Assembly: GCF_965655635.1 (NCBI RefSeq)
Contig: NZ_CBFHHE010000008.1
Location: forward strand, 1 to 64,000
Direction: 5' to 3'
Source: Nereida sp965655635
GTDB lineage: Bacteria > Pseudomonadota > Alphaproteobacteria > Rhodobacterales > Rhodobacteraceae
DNA length: 64,000 bases
The notes below the pieces were generated by a model, which saw only the letters and a list, made by a program, of their open reading frames with translations, was not told where the DNA came from and did not search any database. Position 1 is the stretch's first letter, and each line of letters begins with the position of its first letter. Positions 9,545 to 18,450 of the stretch are shown piece by piece. A program made the position numbers and the translations under genes.

Positions 9545-10210
9545 ATGAACCGTCTTTATCATGTTCCGCTTTCACCCTTTTGCCGCAAAGTTCGTCTGAG
9601 CCTTGCTGAAAAAAAGATCGAAGTTGAGCTGGTTGAAGAGCGCTATTGGGAAGGCGATTCCGAATTTTTGCGACGTAATCCCGCTGCCAAAGTTCCGATC
9701 CTGAAATTAGACGGTCGTTTGATGAGCGAAAGCGCGGCGATTTGTGAGTATCTTGAAGAAAAGCATCCCACGCCGCCGCTTTTGCCTGCATCGCCTGAGT
9801 TGCGTTTTGAAGTGCGCCGGCTGGTTTCCTGGTTTGATGACAAGTTTCATCACGAAGTTACGACCAAGCTTCTTTATGAGCGCGTGAACAAAAAAGTGCA
9901 GAAGACCGGCTACCCAGACAGCGCCAATATCAAAGCGGGTGCGCGTGCGATTAAGTATCACCTCGACTATATGACATGGCTTTTGGATCAGCGCCGTTGG
10001 CTCGCTGGTGATCAAATGACTTTGGCTGATTTTGCCGCTGCCGCGCACCTGTCATCCCTTGACTACATCAGTGATGTGGACTGGAACCGATCGGCGAATG
10101 TGAAAGACTGGTACGCAAAAATTAAGTCTCGCCCTGCGTTTCGTTCAATTTTGGCCGATCAGGTTTCTGGCTTTCCGCAGCCTGCGCATTATTCCAATTT
10201 GGATTTTTAA
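9545..10210 (+). CDS. glutathione S-transferase family protein
   Basis: This 221-residue protein has a thioredoxin-like N-terminal GST domain (SPFCRKVRLSLAEKKI, then VPILKLDG and the glutathione-contact SESAAICEYLEE) and an all-helical C-terminal domain. The SPFC position offers serine or cysteine as the catalytic residue, so the exact class is unclear. Members conjugate glutathione to electrophiles or act as thiol oxidoreductases. The substrate cannot be inferred here. The stop codon abuts the queG start with no gap, so the two are almost certainly cotranscribed. Confidence 0.88.
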   Translation: MNRLYHVPLSPFCRKVRLSLAEKKIEVELVEERYWEGDSEFLRRNPAAKVPILKLDGRLMSESAAICEYLEEKHPTPPLLPASPELRFEVRRLVSWFDDKFHHEVTTKLLYERVNKKVQKTGYPDSANIKAGARAIKYHLDYMTWLLDQRRWLAGDQMTLADFAAAAHLSSLDYISDVDWNRSANVKDWYAKIKSRPAFRSILADQVSGFPQPAHYSNLDF

Positions 10211-11236
10211 ATGTCCTTGAAGGCCCGCCTTTGGGATGTGGCGCAAGACGCCGGTTTTGCCAAAATGGGGGTGTGCAAACCTGACGCTGCTCCGGAAACG
10301 GCGAAACGGCTATCTGCTTTTGTGGACGCGGGATATCACGGTCAGATGACTTGGATGGCCGAGCGCATGAACTGGCGCGGCAGTCCGCAAGACCTATGGC
10401 CCGAATGCCGATCTGTCATCATGTTGGCGGAAATGTACACGCCTGAACATGATCCACGCACAGTTTTGAGCAGGCCAGAGCTGGGCGCAATTAGTGTCTA
10501 TGCGCAGAATAAAGATTATCATGATGTTGCTAAAAAACGGCTTAAGAAGGTGGGGCGCTGCCTGGTAGAGCAGGGCGACATTCAGATTAAAGTCTTCGTT
10601 GACACGGCACCAGTGATGGAAAAGCCACTGGCGCAAGCGGCTGGTTTAGGTTGGCAGGGTAAGCATACAAACCTGTTGGCACGCGATCTTGGGAACTGGT
10701 TTTTTCTGGGGGCGATTTTCACGACGGCAGAGCTTGAGCCGGACGAAGCGCAAACTGACAATTGCGGGTCGTGTACAGCGTGCCTTGATGCATGTCCCAC
10801 TGATGCGTTCCCCGCGCCGTTTCAATTGGATGCGCGGCGCTGCATTTCATACCTTACAATTGAGCACAAAGGCCCTGTTGCGCTTGAGTTGCGTGAGAAG
10901 ATGGGTAACCATATTTACGGCTGTGATGATTGTCTGGCTGCGTGCCCATGGAATAAATTTTCTGTCGCCGCGAGCGAGATGAAATACGCCGCCCGCGAGG
11001 AGTTAAAAGCCCCTGAGCTGACTGCGTTAGTGTCTTTTGACGATGCGTCGTTTCGCGCACATTTTTCTGGCTCACCAATCAAGCGGATCGGTCGAGATCG
11101 GTTCACCCGCAATGTCCTTTACGCGATTGGAAATTCAGCAAAGCCTGAGTTGAAGCCTCATGCGCAGGCTTTGCTAGATGATAGTGATCCGGTTGTTCGG
11201 GATGCTGCAGAATGGGCAGTTGGGCGGCTATCATGA
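10211..11236 (+). CDS. queG: epoxyqueuosine reductase QueG
   Basis: QueG reduces epoxyqueuosine to queuosine at tRNA position 34, using cobalamin and two [4Fe-4S] clusters. The 341-residue protein carries CGSCTACLDACP near residue 184 and CDDCLAACPWNKF near 238, with the expected HEAT-like helical C-terminus (LDDSDPVVRDAAEWAVGRL). The distant homology of this family to reductive dehalogenases is of interest because a dehalogenase is encoded 20 kb away. Its stop overlaps the next start by an ATGA junction, indicating translational coupling. Confidence 0.96.
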   Translation: MSLKARLWDVAQDAGFAKMGVCKPDAAPETAKRLSAFVDAGYHGQMTWMAERMNWRGSPQDLWPECRSVIMLAEMYTPEHDPRTVLSRPELGAISVYAQNKDYHDVAKKRLKKVGRCLVEQGDIQIKVFVDTAPVMEKPLAQAAGLGWQGKHTNLLARDLGNWFFLGAIFTTAELEPDEAQTDNCGSCTACLDACPTDAFPAPFQLDARRCISYLTIEHKGPVALELREKMGNHIYGCDDCLAACPWNKFSVAASEMKYAAREELKAPELTALVSFDDASFRAHFSGSPIKRIGRDRFTRNVLYAIGNSAKPELKPHAQALLDDSDPVVRDAAEWAVGRLS

Positions 11237-12144
11237 CCGACACCATCAAAGGCATTTCACTGAAAATTTTGGCCGTGTCGCTGTTTACGGTGCTGATGAG
11301 CATAATCAAAGCGACTGCGGATGAGGTTCCAACCGGTGAGGCCGTTTTCTTCCGGTCCGTTTTCACACTTCCTGTGCTGTTCGCTTTTTTGTGGTGGAGC
11401 GGCAATTTATCTACGGGACTAAAAACAGAGCGTCCGCTTGGTCATGTTTTGCGTGGTTTGGCCGGCAGCACATCAATGGGGCTAAGGTTTTTCTGCCTTG
11501 GTATTCTGGCGTTTCCGGACGTCACCGCGCTTAGCTTTACCACACCTCTTGTTCTAACTGTTTTTGCGGCGCTCTTTTTAAGTGAGACCGTAGGCAAGTT
11601 CCGTATCTGTATGGTGTGTCTTGGTTTTGCGGGTGTGCTGATCATTTTGTGGGACCAGCTTAGCTTCGATACCAGTGAGAGGATGAAGACCATCGCCGTT
11701 GGTTTGATGCTGGTTAGCGCTTCTATGGCGGCATTGGCGCAGATGTTTGTGCGCAAGATGGTAGCGACAGAAAGTTCAACAGCGATTGTGTTCTACTTCA
11801 TGCTGACCACTTCGGTTTTGTCGTTGCTATCGCTGCCTTTTGGTTGGGTTGTACCCCCACTTGAAACGACGTTGCTGCTTATTTTGGGTGGTATTATCGG
11901 TGGGGTGGGGCAATTGTGCCTGACGCAGTCTTACCGGTTCGCGGCAGCTTCTGTTGTGGCTCCCTTTGATTATACCGCGATGCTGCTTGCCGTTGGCATT
12001 GGGTATGTTTGGTTCAACGAAGTGCCTACTTTGGGTGTCATTTCGGGCGCTGCGTTGATTGTGCTTTCTGGTGTTGTGATCGTGCTTCGCGAGCGTCATT
12101 TGGGGATCAAGCTGGCTGCAGAGCGGCAGATTCGCTTCAAATAG
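11233..12144 (+). CDS. DMT superfamily transporter (two EamA domains)
   Basis: This 303-residue inner-membrane protein shows about ten hydrophobic segments in two repeated EamA halves, the pattern of drug/metabolite exporters. Recognisable pieces are GEAVFFRSVFTLPVL in the first half and GQLCLTQSYRFAAASVVAPFDYT in the second, the latter common in roseobacter EamA proteins. The start is taken as the ATG at 11233, which overlaps the queG stop as ATGA. An upstream in-frame codon at 11212 would lie inside queG. The substrate is unknown. Confidence 0.87.
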   Translation: MTDTIKGISLKILAVSLFTVLMSIIKATADEVPTGEAVFFRSVFTLPVLFAFLWWSGNLSTGLKTERPLGHVLRGLAGSTSMGLRFFCLGILAFPDVTALSFTTPLVLTVFAALFLSETVGKFRICMVCLGFAGVLIILWDQLSFDTSERMKTIAVGLMLVSASMAALAQMFVRKMVATESSTAIVFYFMLTTSVLSLLSLPFGWVVPPLETTLLLILGGIIGGVGQLCLTQSYRFAAASVVAPFDYTAMLLAVGIGYVWFNEVPTLGVISGAALIVLSGVVIVLRERHLGIKLAAERQIRFK

Positions 12145-12156
12145 CTGATACAAAAC

Positions 12157-12182
12157 AGGCCACCGCGTTTCAGCGATGGCCT
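12157..12182. terminator. shared hairpin terminator between EamA gene and ilvE
   Basis: A 10-bp stem (12157-12166 with 12173-12182, one G-U type pair) encloses a six-base loop between two convergent genes. On the minus strand it is followed by GTTTTGT, which suits termination of ilvE. On the plus strand the trailing T content is weaker. Confidence 0.65.
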
Positions 12183-12219
12183 TATTGCTTCAGTATCTAA
12201 GCCGCAATTTAGAGACTGT

Positions 12220-13086
12220 CTAAGCGCGTACCAGCTTTTCATAATCGCTAGCGATGTCTTTGACCAAAGCACCCACTTCAAAATTGTAGTCACCGATTGT
12301 GCCGACTGGTGTGACTTCTGCGGCTGTGCCAGTTAGCCAGCATTGCTCAAAGCCTTCAAGCTCTTCTGGCATGATGATCCGCTCGTTCACGGTGATGCCT
12401 TTTTCTTTCAGCATCTGGATCACTGTTTGGCGGGTGATCCCGTTTAGGAACGCATCAGCGATTGGTGTATGAACCTCGCCGTCTCTTACGAAGAAAATAT
12501 TGGCGCCGGTGGCTTCGGCCACGTACCCGCGGTAGTCGAACATCATCGCATCCGAGCAGCCTTTTGCTTCGGCGGCGTGCTTGGACATGGTCGCAATCAT
12601 GTAAAGACCCGCAGCCTTGGCTTGGGACGGTGCCGTTTCAGGGCTTGGGCGCTTCCATTTTGCGATGTCCAGTTTGGCGCCTTTGTTTTTGGCGTCGCCG
12701 TAGTAGTTGCCCCATTCCCAAACCGCGACGGCCAGATGCACAGGGTTGCGCGCAGCTGCGACACCCATATCTTCACCGGATCCGCGCCAGGCAACGGGAC
12801 GCACATACGCATCTGTCAGTCTGTTTGCATCAAGTGCGGCTTGTTTCGCCGCTTCGATTTCTTCAACGGTATAGGGGATTTCGAAGTCGATAAGCTGACC
12901 AGAACGGATCAATCGCTCGGAGTGTTCTTTAGACTTGAAGATTTTGCCTGAGTAGCAGCGCTCGCCCTCAAACACAGAGGAGGCGTAGTGCATGGCGTGG
13001 GTCAGAATGTGGACATTTGCGTCCCGCCATTCGACCAATTTGCCGTCCATCCAGATTTTTCCATCACGGTCATCATAGCCAGCCAT
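12220..13086 (-). CDS. ilvE: branched-chain amino acid aminotransferase
   Basis: IlvE transfers the amino group of glutamate to the 2-oxo acids of leucine, isoleucine and valine. The 288-residue protein is a fold-type IV PLP enzyme. The lysine in SQAKAAGLY is the expected Schiff-base residue, and DYRGYVAEATGANIFFV together with LNGITRQTV are conserved PLP-phosphate and dimer segments. The start beginning MAGYDDRDG has a GGAGG eight bases upstream. It is divergent from petP, with a palindrome in the shared intergenic space. Confidence 0.95.
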   Translation of the reverse strand: MAGYDDRDGKIWMDGKLVEWRDANVHILTHAMHYASSVFEGERCYSGKIFKSKEHSERLIRSGQLIDFEIPYTVEEIEAAKQAALDANRLTDAYVRPVAWRGSGEDMGVAAARNPVHLAVAVWEWGNYYGDAKNKGAKLDIAKWKRPSPETAPSQAKAAGLYMIATMSKHAAEAKGCSDAMMFDYRGYVAEATGANIFFVRDGEVHTPIADAFLNGITRQTVIQMLKEKGITVNERIIMPEELEGFEQCWLTGTAAEVTPVGTIGDYNFEVGALVKDIASDYEKLVRA

Positions 13087-13121
13087 TTTCAGCCTCCATT
13101 TGCTAATGTTGCTCAAATTAA

Positions 13122-13134
13122 GACCGAAACGGTC
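13122..13134. promoter_or_regulatory. candidate operator palindrome between ilvE and petP
   Basis: GACCG and CGGTC form an inverted repeat with AAA between them, 36 bp upstream of the ilvE start and about 90 bp upstream of the MarR-type gene. MarR proteins commonly bind short palindromes beside their own genes, so autoregulation is plausible, but nothing here proves binding. Confidence 0.35.
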
Positions 13135-13226
13135 ATAAAGTTGCGTAAATTATAGGCTTGGCTAGCAATCGATTCTTGGAATGTCAACAACACTGACGTA
13201 TTGTCGCGGCTAAGGAGGATAGAAAT

Positions 13227-13730
13227 ATGCAAGATAACCGGAATGAAATGCGCGGCCCGAACCTGCTGTTTTTGACGGATGAACAGCTTCGCAAAGGTAT
13301 TGAGGCAATGTTCTTTGCCTACCGTGGCTTTACAGCAGATCCGGATCGTGTGTTGTCTGAAAAAGGATACGGCCGCGCGCATCACCGCGCAGTTCACTTT
13401 ATCCACCGCTCGCCCGGAACGACTGTTAACAACCTGTTGGGGATTTTGGGCGTAACAAAACAGTCGCTGAACCGTGTCTTGCGTAGTTTGATCGATGATG
13501 GTCTTGTTGAAAGTAAGGTCGGAACCCAAGATAAACGTGAGCGTCATTTGTATCTGACGCCTGCTGGTCACGCCTTAGAGACAGAGCTGTCGGAGGTGCA
13601 AACGGCGCGGGTGCGCAGTGCATACCGCGCGGCCGGTCCAGAAGCGGTGCAGGGGTTTCGAACGGTGTTAGAGGCGATGATGGACACAGAAATGCGTCGG
13701 TATTTTGATAAGTTGAAAGAGACTGAGTAA
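13227..13730 (+). CDS. petP: MarR family transcriptional regulator, PetP-like
   Basis: This 167-residue protein has a winged-helix MarR fold. Helix-turn-helix residues lie in TVNNLLGILGVTKQSLNRVLRS, with the wing in KVGTQDKRERHLYLTPAG. It is directly upstream of a PetR-like response regulator, the arrangement known as petP-petR in Rhodobacter capsulatus, which supports the name. AAGGAGG precedes the ATG. Its TAA overlaps the next start by one base (TAATG), so the pair is translationally coupled. The ligand is unknown. Confidence 0.82.
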   Translation: MQDNRNEMRGPNLLFLTDEQLRKGIEAMFFAYRGFTADPDRVLSEKGYGRAHHRAVHFIHRSPGTTVNNLLGILGVTKQSLNRVLRSLIDDGLVESKVGTQDKRERHLYLTPAGHALETELSEVQTARVRSAYRAAGPEAVQGFRTVLEAMMDTEMRRYFDKLKETE

Positions 13731-14440
13731 TGGAAAACGAAGCCCACCTTCTGATTGTTGATGATGACGAGCGTATTCGTGGGCTGCTCCAAAAGTTTCT
13801 GATGAAGAACGGCTTTTTGGTCAGTGCGGCCCGCGATGCCGCACACGCACGTCGTGTGTTGGCGGGGCTTGAGTTTGATCTGATCGTGCTGGACATCATG
13901 ATGCCGGGCGAAGATGGCATTAGTCTCACACGGAATTTGCGCGAGACGCTACAGACGCCAATTCTATTGTTGACAGCCAAAGGCGAAACGGACGACCGCA
14001 TCGCGGGTCTGGAAGCTGGCGCGGATGACTACTTGGCAAAGCCGTTTGAGCCTAAAGAGCTGTTGTTGCGGATAAACGCGATCTTACGGCGGATTCCTTC
14101 GGATACGATGTCGGATAGCTTGCCAAAAGTGTTGCACCTTGGACCTTGCCGTTATGATATTGACCGTGTCGAGTTGCGTCGTGGCGATGAGGTGGTCCGC
14201 CTAACAGCGACCGAGGTTCAGTTGATGAAAATTTTTAGCGCGCAGCCTTCCGAGCCGATCAGCCGTATCAAACTGGTCGAAGATCTTGGTCGTGACAGTG
14301 GCAAAGACGGCGGCAAGGCCCAAGAGCGTGCAGTTGATGTGCAAATCACGCGGTTGCGTCGCAAGATTGAGGCCGATCCAAAACAACCGCGGTATCTACA
14401 AACTGTGCGCGGTGCCGGTTACATGTTAGCACCAGACTAA
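13730..14440 (+). CDS. petR: OmpR/PhoB-type response regulator, PetR-like
   Basis: This is a 236-residue two-domain response regulator. The receiver has the acidic pocket D11-D13, phosphoacceptor Asp55 (VLDIMMPG), a threonine at TAKGETDDR and the lysine of DDYLAKPF. The C-terminal winged helix ends with RLRRKIEADP and VRGAGYML. No sensor kinase gene is next to it, as is also reported for petR of Rhodobacter capsulatus, where the regulator was described as essential and tied to the bc1 genes. Here petABC is about 10 kb away. Confidence 0.85.
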   Translation: MENEAHLLIVDDDERIRGLLQKFLMKNGFLVSAARDAAHARRVLAGLEFDLIVLDIMMPGEDGISLTRNLRETLQTPILLLTAKGETDDRIAGLEAGADDYLAKPFEPKELLLRINAILRRIPSDTMSDSLPKVLHLGPCRYDIDRVELRRGDEVVRLTATEVQLMKIFSAQPSEPISRIKLVEDLGRDSGKDGGKAQERAVDVQITRLRRKIEADPKQPRYLQTVRGAGYMLAPD

Positions 14441-14480
14441 CTTACGCTCATTCGAAACACCAAAAAATGGAGGAGCGATC

Positions 14481-15407
14481 ATGGCCACTGCATTGATCAC
14501 CCACCCCGAATGCCTCGAGCATGTCACGCCTCCGGGCCACCCCGAACAAGTTGCGCGGCTTGATGCGGTGCTGAGTGCGTTGGATGGTCTTGATTTGGTG
14601 CGGGTACCTGCTCCGTTTGCGGCCGATGACGATTTGTTGCGCGCGCATCCCAAATCTCATGTCAGCGCCATTCGACAATCTGCACCTGACAGCGGCTGGA
14701 CCTCTCTTGATGCTGACACGCATATGTCCGTCGGCTCGCTTGGTGCGGCACTGCGGGCTGCGGGTGCAAATGTTAAGGCTGTCGATATGGTTTTGGCGGG
14801 CGATGTTCAGAATGCATTTGCTGCGGTCCGCCCACCTGGTCACCACGCAGAACGCGAAACACCAATGGGGTTTTGTCTGTTCGGTTCGGTCGCCATTGCA
14901 GCTAAACATGCGCTGGACCATCACGGCCTAAGCCGTGTGGCAATTGTTGATTTTGATGTGCATCACGGCAACGGCACACAGGACTTGGTCGAGAGTGATC
15001 CGCGCATTCTATTCTGCTCAACCCACCAAATGCCGCTTTACCCAGGGACGGGTCATGCCCATGAAACGGGCGCTTACAATAACGTTTTGAACGTCCCGCT
15101 TCCGGGGGGCGCTGGCTCTGCTATTTTTAAGCAAGCTATAACGGAACAAGTCTTGCCGATGCTAAAGCGCTTTAAGCCCGAGTTGTTGTTAACTTCAGCA
15201 GGGTTTGACGCACACAGTGCTGATCCGCTTGCTGGTATGGATCTATCTGAGAATGATTTTGCATGGGTGACGCATCAGCTGTGTGATATCGCCGATGAAT
15301 ATTGTGGCGGGCGGGTGGTCTCGACCCTCGAGGGCGGTTATGATCTTGGTGCTTTGGCCACGTCGGCGAAGGCGCATGTTGAAGTATTAATGGAGCGCGG
15401 ACAATGA
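14481..15407 (+). CDS. histone deacetylase family protein
   Basis: This 308-residue zinc hydrolase of the arginase/deacetylase fold shows RPPGHHAE, the zinc-binding DFDVHHGNGTQ, the STHQMPLYPGTG loop and SAGFDAHSADPLAGM. Bacterial relatives remove acyl groups from polyamines, protein lysines or small amides. The substrate of this one cannot be read from context. GGAGG precedes the start, and its end overlaps xseB as ATGA. The cluster HDAC-xseB-ispA-dxs reads in one direction with almost no gaps. Confidence 0.9.
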   Translation: MATALITHPECLEHVTPPGHPEQVARLDAVLSALDGLDLVRVPAPFAADDDLLRAHPKSHVSAIRQSAPDSGWTSLDADTHMSVGSLGAALRAAGANVKAVDMVLAGDVQNAFAAVRPPGHHAERETPMGFCLFGSVAIAAKHALDHHGLSRVAIVDFDVHHGNGTQDLVESDPRILFCSTHQMPLYPGTGHAHETGAYNNVLNVPLPGGAGSAIFKQAITEQVLPMLKRFKPELLLTSAGFDAHSADPLAGMDLSENDFAWVTHQLCDIADEYCGGRVVSTLEGGYDLGALATSAKAHVEVLMERGQ

Positions 15408-15646
15408 GCGAGACACCAGTAGCAGAGATGAGCTTCGAGCAGGCAATTGCCGAATTGGAGCGTGTGGTGACCCAATTGGACAGCGGTTCTGTTGAGCTTG
15501 AGGCATCCATCGCGCTGTATGAGCGCGGGGCAAAACTAAAAGAACATTGCGAAGCGAAGCTGAACGCCGCTGAAGAAAAAGTGGCCAAGCTTACGTTAAG
15601 CGCAGATAGCGCTGCTGTTGGTACGACTCCGTTGGACGCCGAATAA
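15404..15646 (+). CDS. xseB: exodeoxyribonuclease VII small subunit
   Basis: XseB is the small helical subunit that assembles with XseA into the single-strand-specific exonuclease VII. The 80-residue product has the family core SFEQAIAELERVVTQLDSG and the following acidic, coiled-coil-forming helix EASIALYERGAKLKEHCE. It overlaps the preceding deacetylase gene by four bases and abuts ispA with no gap. xseA is not in this window. Confidence 0.95.
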   Translation: MSETPVAEMSFEQAIAELERVVTQLDSGSVELEASIALYERGAKLKEHCEAKLNAAEEKVAKLTLSADSAAVGTTPLDAE

Positions 15647-16510
15647 ATGAGCTTTCAGGCGGCGCTAGGCGATGCGGCAAAAGTATCTGAGGCCTGTATT
15701 GCTGATGCGTTGAAGGGCTGCGCAAGCGCTATCGCGGAGCCAATGATTTATGCGACACGTGGTGGCAAAGCATTGCGCGCCTTTTTGGTTTTGGAAAGCG
15801 CACGCCTTCACGCAATTGGTCCTAAGGAGGCGAGAAACGCTGCAGCAGCGATTGAATGTTTGCATGCTTATTCTTTGGTGCATGATGACTTACCCTGCAT
15901 GGACGACGATGATTTACGCCGGGGCAACCCGACTGTTCACGTGAAGTGGGATGAAGCGACAGCTGTTTTGACTGGTGACGCCTTGCAGACTTTGGCGTTT
16001 GAGTTGATCGCCCGGACTGAGTGTAGTCTACAAGCGCGATTGGATTTGTCCCTAAGCCTTGCACGTGCCAGTGGAATTAATGGGATGGTCGGAGGGCAGG
16101 CTGCAGACATTGCCGCCGAGACAGCACAAATTCCGCTGACCTTGGACCAAATCATTGCATTGCAAAAAGGCAAAACTGGCGCACTGATTGAATGGTCTGC
16201 GATGGCTGGCGCCGTCATGTCAGAAGCTTCAACAGATGCCCTGCAAACCTATGGAGATCGACTTGGTCTTGCGTTCCAGATTGCTGATGACGTGTTGGAT
16301 GTCACAGGCGATGCGGCGACGGTTGGTAAGGCCGTTGGCAAAGATCAAAGCGCAGGTAAAGCGACATTTGTCTCATTGCTAGGACTTGAGGGGGCAAAAG
16401 CTCGCGCATCTAGTCTGATTGATGAAGCCTGCGACGCCCTTGCGGGTTTCGGCGACGATGCCGATACGCTAAAGCAAGCGGCACGTTTTGTGATTACTCG
16501 TGGCCATTAA
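15647..16510 (+). CDS. ispA: polyprenyl diphosphate synthase (farnesyl/geranyl type)
   Basis: This 287-residue trans-isoprenyl diphosphate synthase condenses IPP with allylic diphosphates. The first aspartate-rich motif is DDLPCMDDDD, the second is DDVLDVTGD, and the GKAVGKDQSAGKAT segment binds diphosphate. The side chains before the first motif (the LVHDD context) fit a short-chain FPP-type product, but exact chain length is uncertain. It sits immediately before dxs, so early and late isoprenoid steps are encoded together, as is common in Rhodobacterales. Confidence 0.93.
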   Translation: MSFQAALGDAAKVSEACIADALKGCASAIAEPMIYATRGGKALRAFLVLESARLHAIGPKEARNAAAAIECLHAYSLVHDDLPCMDDDDLRRGNPTVHVKWDEATAVLTGDALQTLAFELIARTECSLQARLDLSLSLARASGINGMVGGQAADIAAETAQIPLTLDQIIALQKGKTGALIEWSAMAGAVMSEASTDALQTYGDRLGLAFQIADDVLDVTGDAATVGKAVGKDQSAGKATFVSLLGLEGAKARASSLIDEACDALAGFGDDADTLKQAARFVITRGH

Positions 16511-16521
16511 GGATAACGATC

Positions 16522-18450
16522 ATGTCTGAAAGATCACACACACCGGTTTTGGACCGCGTTAGCACACCTGCAGATATGAAAAGCCTTAGCGATGCAGAAC
16601 TGCACCAGCTTGCTGATGATGTCCGGTCTGAGGTGATTAGCGCAGTATCGGTCACGGGCGGTCACCTTGGCGCTGGCCTTGGTGTTGTCGAGTTGACGGT
16701 GGCGCTTCACGCTGTTTTTGATACCCCGAAAGATAAGATCATCTGGGACGTTGGTCATCAATGCTACCCCCACAAAGTCTTGACTGGACGTCGTGACCGC
16801 ATCCGTACATTGCGCCAAAAAGACGGGCTGAGCGGTTTCACAAAACGCAGTGAATCCCCGTTTGACCCCTTCGGTGCTGCCCATAGTTCCACGTCTATTT
16901 CTGCTGCACTTGGCTTTGCGGTCGCTCGTGATTTGGGGGGCGCCCCACCCGAAGGAAACGGCGATGCGATTGCTGTCATTGGTGACGGCTCCATGTCAGC
17001 GGGCATGGCATTTGAAGCGATGAACAACGCGGGCCATCTGAAAAAACGCATGATCGTTGTGTTGAATGACAATGAGATGTCGATCGCGCCGCCCGTTGGC
17101 GCACTGTCTTCTTACCTAAGCCAGCTTTACGCGGGCGCGCCGTTTCAGGAGTTTAAGTCCGCCGCAAAGGGTGCAGTAAGTTTGCTGCCGGAACCTTTCC
17201 GCGAAGGGGCGAAGCGGGCGAAAGATATGCTGAAACACATGACTGTGGGCGGCACATTGTTTGAACAGTTGGGCTTTTCCTATGTTGGCCCAATCGATGG
17301 TCACGATCTAGATCAGCTTTTGCCAGTGTTGCGAACTGTCCATGATCGCGCGACTGGCCCAATCTTGATCCACTGCATTACGAAAAAAGGTAAAGGCTAT
17401 GCTCCGGCTGAGCAGGCGCGTGACAAAGGGCACGGTGTCTCCAAGTTCAACGTTGTGACAGGTGAGCAGAAAAAGGCACCCAGCAATGCGCCAAGCTACA
17501 CCAAGGTATTCGCGCAAACCCTTCTTGATGAAGCCAGCCGCGATGATAAAGTTTGCGCCGTAACCGCCGCGATGCCCGATGGGACTGGGTTAAACTTATT
17601 CGCTGAACGCTACCCAAGCCGGTGCTTTGATGTGGGCATTGCCGAGCAACATGGGGTTACGTTTTCCGCGGCTCTTGCGGCGGGCGGCATGAAGCCGTTT
17701 TGCGCGATGTATTCAACGTTCCTACAGCGCGGCTATGATCAAGTCGTTCATGATGTTGCCATTCAGCGCCTACCTGTCCGTTTTGCGATTGATCGCGCCG
17801 GGCTTGTGGGTGCGGACGGGGCAACGCACGCGGGTGCGTTTGATGTTGCTTATCTGAGCAACCTTCCTGACTTTGTTGTTATGGCGGCCGCTGATGAGGC
17901 AGAGTTGGTGCATATGGTTGCCACAGCTGCGGCTTATGATGACGGCCCTATCGCTTTCCGTTTTCCGCGGGGCGAGGGTGTAGGGGTTCAGCTTCCTGAA
18001 CGCGGCGAAGCGCTTGAAATTGGTAAAGGTCGTATGATCCGTGAGGGCGCACGCGTTGCCATTTTGTCTTTTGGCACCCGTTTGGCGGAAGTAGAGGCAG
18101 CGTGTGAAGCGCTCGCGGCCCGCGGTATAACCCCAACAGTCGCTGACGCCCGTTTTGCCAAGCCCCTTGATCGCACATTGATCTTGGATTTGGCGGAAAA
18201 GCACGAGGCGCTGATTACCATTGAAGAAGGTGCTGTTGGTGGTTTCGGATCACACGTGGCGCAGCTTTTGGCGAATGAGGCCGTTTTTGACACTGGCCTG
18301 AAGTTCCGCTCGATGGTGTTGCCTGATACGTTTATCGATCAGTCCAGCCCCGAAGATATGTATGCGATGGCTGGCCTTAATGCAGCAGACATTGAGGCAA
18401 AAGTTCTCGATGTTCTTGGGGTTGCGAAGCTTGATAGCAAACGCGCTTAG
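16522..18450 (+). CDS. dxs: 1-deoxy-D-xylulose-5-phosphate synthase
   Basis: DXS joins pyruvate and glyceraldehyde 3-phosphate, the first step of the MEP pathway, using thiamine diphosphate. The 642-residue protein contains the DVGHQCYPHKVLTGR segment, the ThDP-magnesium motif GDGSMSAGMAFEAMNNAG, the FDVGIAEQHGVTFSAALA of the pyrimidine-binding domain with its catalytic glutamate, and a C-terminal transketolase-like domain (EEGAVGGFG). It starts 11 bp after ispA and converges with the sodium channel gene, overlapping it by four bases. Confidence 0.98.
   Translation: MSERSHTPVLDRVSTPADMKSLSDAELHQLADDVRSEVISAVSVTGGHLGAGLGVVELTVALHAVFDTPKDKIIWDVGHQCYPHKVLTGRRDRIRTLRQKDGLSGFTKRSESPFDPFGAAHSSTSISAALGFAVARDLGGAPPEGNGDAIAVIGDGSMSAGMAFEAMNNAGHLKKRMIVVLNDNEMSIAPPVGALSSYLSQLYAGAPFQEFKSAAKGAVSLLPEPFREGAKRAKDMLKHMTVGGTLFEQLGFSYVGPIDGHDLDQLLPVLRTVHDRATGPILIHCITKKGKGYAPAEQARDKGHGVSKFNVVTGEQKKAPSNAPSYTKVFAQTLLDEASRDDKVCAVTAAMPDGTGLNLFAERYPSRCFDVGIAEQHGVTFSAALAAGGMKPFCAMYSTFLQRGYDQVVHDVAIQRLPVRFAIDRAGLVGADGATHAGAFDVAYLSNLPDFVVMAAADEAELVHMVATAAAYDDGPIAFRFPRGEGVGVQLPERGEALEIGKGRMIREGARVAILSFGTRLAEVEAACEALAARGITPTVADARFAKPLDRTLILDLAEKHEALITIEEGAVGGFGSHVAQLLANEAVFDTGLKFRSMVLPDTFIDQSSPEDMYAMAGLNAADIEAKVLDVLGVAKLDSKRA

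Noticed and set aside
14481..15407. Assigning the deacetylase as acetoin utilisation protein AcuC
   Set aside because: Neighbouring acuA or acuB genes are absent and the gene is linked to xseB-ispA-dxs instead, so only family membership is claimed.
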